A stretch of 64,000 nt of DNA from Rubrivivax gelatinosus (GTDB lineage Bacteria > Pseudomonadota > Gammaproteobacteria > Burkholderiales > Burkholderiaceae_C), in NCBI RefSeq assembly GCF_016583785.1, contig NZ_NRRU01000005.1, positions 1-64,000 of the forward strand, read 5' to 3'. The position numbers and the translations under genes are program-made. The notes beneath the pieces were generated by a model, which was given only the letters and a program-made list of their open reading frames with translations, did no database searches and was not told where the DNA came from. The number at the start of each line of letters is the position of its first letter. The stretch's first letter is position 1. Positions 60,138 to 64,000 of the stretch are shown here, piece by piece.

Positions 60138-61037
60138 ATGAACACGATCGCCCCCACCCGCACTGCCGCCTGGCGCGACCACCAGGTCGACGCCGGCCTG
60201 GGCGAGCCGCTGGCGGTGCGGGTCCATGCGGCGGTGGCCGACGGTGCCGAGCTGCCGGCGCGCTGCCCTCTGGTGCTGCACCTGCCGGGTGGCGCCTTCA
60301 TCGGCGGCGATCTGGACAGCGGCCTGCCGACCGCACGCCTGCTGGCCGAAAGCGGCAGCGTCGTCGTCTCGCTGGACTATCCGAAGGCGCCGGCGCGGCC
60401 CTTCCCGGCGGCGCTGCAGGCCGCGGCCGCCCTGCTGCGCTGGCTGCTGCGCATGCGCGGCCGGCTCGCCGGCACCGGCAGCGCGATCTGGGTGGCGGGC
60501 GAGGAAGCCGGCGCCAACCTGGCCGCCGGCCTGGCGCTGTGGGCACGTGACCAGCGCCTGCCGCTGGCCGGGCAGCTGCTGATCTCGCCGCTGCTGGACC
60601 CGCGTATGGCCAGCGCCTCGCTGCGTGCCGCCGGCCAGGGCTGCGCCGACTGCACGATCGCACGCGGCTGGCACGCCTTCCTCGGCCGCGAAGGCGAACA
60701 CCCGTATGCCGCGCCGCTGTACGCGGCCCGGCTCGCCCACGTGGCCCCGGCTTTCGTCGCCGTGGCCGAAGACGACCCGTTGCGCGACGAGGGCCTGGCT
60801 TATGCCGCGGCCTTGCGCGCCGCCGGTGTCGCGGTGCAGACGCAGCGCCTGGCCGGCCCGACCGGCTGGCCGCAGGCGCTCGCCCGCCTGGCCAGCCTGC
60901 AGTCGCCCTGGGCGGCCGAGCTGCGCTGTTCGTTGCGGGCCTTCCTCGCCGAAGGGCTGGCCTGCTGTCCGATCGTCCGGCGCCCGTCGCGGCGCGCCGG
61001 ACCTGCAGAGCCGGAGGCGGGCGCCAGCGCCGCCTGA
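60138..61037 (+). CDS. Alpha/beta-hydrolase-fold protein lacking catalytic Ser and His
   Basis: The 299-residue product follows the hormone-sensitive-lipase-like alpha/beta hydrolase-3 layout, but key residues are changed. The oxyanion HGGG motif is HLPGGA (48-53), the nucleophile motif GDSAG is GEEAG (121-125), and the C-terminal His motif is GPTGWPQAL; only the acidic element AEDDPLRDEG remains. It is likely a pseudoenzyme or ligand-binding protein. It precedes the RND adaptor gene by 106 bases and is divergent from the LysR gene. Confidence 0.8.
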   Translation: MNTIAPTRTAAWRDHQVDAGLGEPLAVRVHAAVADGAELPARCPLVLHLPGGAFIGGDLDSGLPTARLLAESGSVVVSLDYPKAPARPFPAALQAAAALLRWLLRMRGRLAGTGSAIWVAGEEAGANLAAGLALWARDQRLPLAGQLLISPLLDPRMASASLRAAGQGCADCTIARGWHAFLGREGEHPYAAPLYAARLAHVAPAFVAVAEDDPLRDEGLAYAAALRAAGVAVQTQRLAGPTGWPQALARLASLQSPWAAELRCSLRAFLAEGLACCPIVRRPSRRAGPAEPEAGASAA

Positions 61038-61143
61038 GTTCCCTCTTTCCCCCGGGCCCGCCGTGGCCCGACCGTGGCCGCCTCGTGGGCGGCCCGGGAT
61101 GGTTTTGTCTCTCTTTTCCCGTGCCTGTCCGGAGGACCCCACC

Positions 61144-62334
61144 ATGTCGTTCCTTTCCACCTATTCGCGCCGTCCCGGCCCGCTGGCGCTGACGGCGCTC
61201 GTCGCCGCTCTCGGACTCGGCGGCGCCGCGCTGCTCGCCACCCACGACGCCGGCGCCGAAGCCGCAGCGACCGCCATGCCGGCGATGCCGGTATCGGTCG
61301 CCGCGGTGCTGCAGCAGGACGTGGCGCCCTGGTCGGCCTTCTCCGGCCGGCTCGAGGCGGTCGAACACGTCGAGCTGCGTGCCCGCGTCTCCGGCACCGT
61401 GCTCGCCAGCCACTTCCGCGAAGGCGCGCTGGTCAAGGCCGGCGAGCTGCTCTTCAGCATCGACCCGGCGCCCTACGCGGCCGAAGTCGAACGTGCCCAG
61501 GCCCAGGTGCTGGCGGCGCAGGCGCGCCTGAACTACACGCGCAGCGAGCTCGAACGCGCCAAGCGCCTGTGGGACGAACAGGCCATCGCGCAGCGCGAGC
61601 TGGACGAACGCGACAACGCCGCACGCGAAGCCGAAGCCAACCAGCGCGCCGCCCAGGCCGCGCTGCAATCGGCGAAGCTGAACCTGGGTTACACGCAGGT
61701 GCGGGCGCCGGTGTCAGGGCGGGTCGGCCGGCGCGAGGTCACGGTCGGCAACCTGGTGGCCGCCGGCCCGGGCGCGCCGGTGCTGACGACGCTGGTCTCG
61801 GTGAACCCGATCTACGCCAGCTTCGACGCCGACGAAGCCACCGTGACGCGTGCGCTCGCCGGCCTGCCCGGCGGCGGCCAGCGCCAGATCGAGCGCCTGC
61901 CGGTGCTGCTGGGCAGCGGCGAGGGCGCACGCACCGGCCGGCTGCAGCTGGTGGACAACCAGGTCGACGCGCGCAGCGGCACGGTGCGCCTGCGCGCCGT
62001 CTTCGACAACGCCGACGGCGTGCTGATGCCGGGCCAGTTCGCCGAGCTGCAGCTGGGCCAGGTGCGCAAAGCCAGCGCGCTGCTGGTCGACGAACGCGCT
62101 GTCGGCACCGACCAGAACAAGCGCTACGTCTGGGTCGTCGGCGCCGACCACAAGGCGGCCTACCGCGAGGTCAAGCTGGGCGCCGCCGTCGGCGGCCTGC
62201 GCGTCGTCAGCTCGGGCCTGAAGGCCGGCGAGCAGATCGTCGTCAACGGCCTGCAGCGGGTGCGTCCCGGTGCTGAAGTGGCGCCCCAGGTCGTGCCGAT
62301 GGGCGCCACGGCCGACACGCCGGCGCGCTCCTGA
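61144..62334 (+). CDS. RND efflux periplasmic adaptor (membrane fusion protein)
   Basis: The 396-residue product has an N-terminal membrane segment (about 11-35), then beta-barrel/lipoyl/alpha-hairpin MFP architecture: VEHVELRARVSGTVLASHFREGALVKAGELLFSIDPAPYAAEVE, a coiled-coil hairpin (about 110-175) and RAPVSGRVGRREVTVGNLV. It connects the RND pump to an outer-membrane channel. It is followed 29 bases later by the RND gene; no TolC-type gene is visible before the edge. Confidence 0.94.
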   Translation: MSFLSTYSRRPGPLALTALVAALGLGGAALLATHDAGAEAAATAMPAMPVSVAAVLQQDVAPWSAFSGRLEAVEHVELRARVSGTVLASHFREGALVKAGELLFSIDPAPYAAEVERAQAQVLAAQARLNYTRSELERAKRLWDEQAIAQRELDERDNAAREAEANQRAAQAALQSAKLNLGYTQVRAPVSGRVGRREVTVGNLVAAGPGAPVLTTLVSVNPIYASFDADEATVTRALAGLPGGGQRQIERLPVLLGSGEGARTGRLQLVDNQVDARSGTVRLRAVFDNADGVLMPGQFAELQLGQVRKASALLVDERAVGTDQNKRYVWVVGADHKAAYREVKLGAAVGGLRVVSSGLKAGEQIVVNGLQRVRPGAEVAPQVVPMGATADTPARS

Positions 62335-62363
62335 GCCGTCACCCGCTTTCCGGGAACCACCCC

Positions 62364-64000
62364 ATGAACCTGTCCAAATTCTTCATCGACCGGCCGATCT
62401 TCGCCGGCGTGCTCTCGCTGCTGATCTTCCTCGGCGGCCTGATCGCGGTGCGTGGGCTGCCGATCTCGGAATACCCCGAGGTCGTGCCGCCGTCCATCGT
62501 CGTGCGCGCCAACTACCCCGGCGCCAACCCCAAGGTCATCGCCGAGACGGTGGCGACACCGATCGAGGAGCAGATCAACGGCGTCGAAGGCATGCTCTAC
62601 ATGAGCAGCCAGGCCACGACCGACGGCCTGATGACGCTGACCGTCACCTTCAAGCTCGGCACCGACCCCGACAAGGCGCAGCAGCTGGTGCAGAACCGCG
62701 TCGCACGTGCCGAGCCACGCCTGCCCGAGGAGGTGCGCCGGCTGGGCATCACGACGGTCAAGTCCTCGGTCGACCTGACCATGGTCGTGCACCTGCTGTC
62801 GCCCAGCGGCCGCTACGACATGACCTATCTGCGCAACTACGCGGTGCTCAACGTCAAGGACCGCCTGGCGCGGGTGCAGGGTGTCGGCGACGTGCAGCTC
62901 TTCGGCTCGGGCGACTACGCGATGCGCATCTGGCTGGACCCGCAGAAGGTGGCCGCGCACGGGCTGTCGGCCGGCGACGTGGTGGCCGCGATCCGCGAGC
63001 AGAACGTGCAGGCCGCCGCCGGCATCGTCGGCGCGTCGCCAGGCGTGCAGGGCATCTCGGTGCAGCTGCCGCTGAACGCACGCGGCCGGCTGCAGACCGA
63101 GGAGGAGTTCGCCGACATCGTCGTGCGCACCGGCGCCGGCGGCGCGGTGACGCGGCTGCGCGACGTCGCACGCATCGAGCTCGGCGCCGCCGACTACGCG
63201 CTGCGCTCGATGCTCGACGGCAAGGACGCGGTGGCGGTGCCGATCTTCGCCGCGCCGGGCTCGAACGCGATCGCCATTTCCGACGGCGTGCGCGCGACCA
63301 TGGCCGAGATCGCCAAGGCGATGCCCGAGGGTGTCAGCTACGAGATCGTCTACGACCCGACGCAGTTCGTGCGCGCCTCGATCGAGTCGGTGGTGCACAC
63401 GCTGCTGGAGGCGATCGCACTCGTCGTGCTGGTCGTGATCCTGTTCCTGCAGACCTGGCGCGCGTCCATCATCCCGCTGCTGGCGGTGCCGGTGGCGGTG
63501 GTCGGCACCTTCGGCGTGATGGCGCTGTTTGGCTTCTCGATCAACGCGCTGTCGCTGTTCGGGCTGGTGCTGGCGATCGGCATCGTCGTCGACGACGCCA
63601 TCGTCGTGGTCGAGAACGTCGAGCGCAACATCGAGGGCGGCCTGAGCCCACGCCAGGCGACCTACCGCGCGATGCGCGAGGTGTCGGGGCCGATCATCGC
63701 CATCGCGCTGGTGCTGGTGGCGGTGTTCGTGCCGCTGGCCTTCATCAGCGGCCTCACGGGGCAGTTCTACCGCCAGTTCGCGCTGACGATCGCGATCTCG
63801 ACGGTGATCTCGGCGATCAACTCGCTGACGCTGTCGCCGGCGCTGGCCGCGCTGCTGCTCAAGGGCCACGGCGAACCGCCGGACCGGCTGACGCGAGGCA
63901 TGGACCGCGTGCTGGGCGGTTTCTTCCGCGGCTTCAACCGCATGTTCCACCGTGGCGCCGAGCGCTACAGCGGCGGCGTGCGCGGCGCGATCTCGCGCAA
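62364..64000 (+). CDS. RND efflux pump (HAE1 family), C-terminus cut by window edge
   Basis: The 545 visible residues of a roughly 1040-residue pump begin MNLSKFFIDRPIFAGVLSLLIFLGG and include the first transmembrane helix, the porter-domain halves, the cluster FGLVLAIGIVVDDAIVVVENVERN (proton-relay Asp pair), and the TM region to about TM6. It belongs to the MexB/AcrB type hydrophobe/amphiphile exporters. ATG 62364 has a GGGAACCACC context and lies 29 bases after the adaptor gene. The gene continues past the right edge. Confidence 0.95.
   Translation, partial: MNLSKFFIDRPIFAGVLSLLIFLGGLIAVRGLPISEYPEVVPPSIVVRANYPGANPKVIAETVATPIEEQINGVEGMLYMSSQATTDGLMTLTVTFKLGTDPDKAQQLVQNRVARAEPRLPEEVRRLGITTVKSSVDLTMVVHLLSPSGRYDMTYLRNYAVLNVKDRLARVQGVGDVQLFGSGDYAMRIWLDPQKVAAHGLSAGDVVAAIREQNVQAAAGIVGASPGVQGISVQLPLNARGRLQTEEEFADIVVRTGAGGAVTRLRDVARIELGAADYALRSMLDGKDAVAVPIFAAPGSNAIAISDGVRATMAEIAKAMPEGVSYEIVYDPTQFVRASIESVVHTLLEAIALVVLVVILFLQTWRASIIPLLAVPVAVVGTFGVMALFGFSINALSLFGLVLAIGIVVDDAIVVVENVERNIEGGLSPRQATYRAMREVSGPIIAIALVLVAVFVPLAFISGLTGQFYRQFALTIAISTVISAINSLTLSPALAALLLKGHGEPPDRLTRGMDRVLGGFFRGFNRMFHRGAERYSGGVRGAISR

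Overview
The window is about 70% GC with densely packed genes. Its gene content points to the order Burkholderiales (Betaproteobacteria), plausibly a relative of Rubrivivax, Leptothrix or Roseateles. That placement is an inference from gene families and order (pilU with a cyclic-nucleotide-binding partner, mnmG-rsmG-parA, yraN-diaA-dolP next to rsmI, PEP-CTERM/PrsT, lipase plus foldase, NnrU, CreA), not from a database search. I see no rRNA, tRNA, CRISPR array, insertion sequence or prophage gene.

Replication and segregation features dominate the middle. Three near-perfect or perfect parS sites lie inside a GNAT gene (19700), rsmG (21039) and mnmG (21979), beside parA and a parB separated from it by three genes. 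At 45.8-46.1 kb a 745-bp non-coding gap holds a cluster of DnaA boxes, then a GC-rich block, CTAC-type DnaA trios and an AT-rich stretch. This is the layout of a bacterial oriC, but dnaA, dnaN, rpmH and rnpA are not beside it. A DiaA-like SIS protein gene (DiaA is a DnaA-binding factor in E. coli) lies in the same window.

Layout. 0-2.5 kb: twitching motility (CNB protein, pilU) and a beta-hydroxyacid dehydrogenase. 2.6-5.3 kb: dolP-like, diaA-like and yraN genes, divergent rsmI, and a small secreted protein. 5.5-11.4 kb: tldD, threonine deaminase, aroG preceded by a Phe-rich leader peptide and attenuator, an EF-hand protein and a glcD-type oxidase. 11.5-16.6 kb: spoVR, yeaH and prkA as one leftward operon with a sigma-54 promoter. 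16.8-23.6 kb: parB, RBBP9-type hydrolase, argC, GNAT, parA, rsmG, mnmG. 23.6-25.1 kb: small membrane proteins, YkgJ-type cysteine cluster protein, Crp/Fnr regulator. 25.1-30.5 kb: leftward operon of thioredoxin-domain protein, cysteine-free glutaredoxin-like protein, secreted peptidase and a NatAB-type ABC exporter. 30.7-34.5 kb: prsT and a PEP-CTERM cargo protein behind a sigma-54 promoter. 34.5-37.6 kb: egtB-egtD ergothioneine genes with DUF427 and a PD-(D/E)XK protein. 37.8-45.5 kb: pirin, creA, a DUF4397 lipoprotein, solute-binding proteins, nnrU, a MaoC protein, and a DUF924 gene whose start codon appears to be ATA. 45.8-46.1 kb: putative oriC. 46.3-52.8 kb: lipoprotein hydrolase, tandem-GGDEF cyclase, M1 aminopeptidase, ProQ-family protein. 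52.8-58.4 kb: M16 peptidase, GntR regulator with glycerate 2-kinase, secreted lipase with its foldase. 58.5-64 kb: LysR regulator divergent from a catalytically degenerate alpha/beta hydrolase and an RND efflux pump running off the window.

Regulatory themes: ATGA/GTGA stop-start overlaps link many operon genes; two convincing sigma-54 promoters; and at least five genes have a -10-like hexamer only 6-8 bases before the start codon, suggesting leaderless mRNAs. Start sites, terminators and promoters were assigned by eye.
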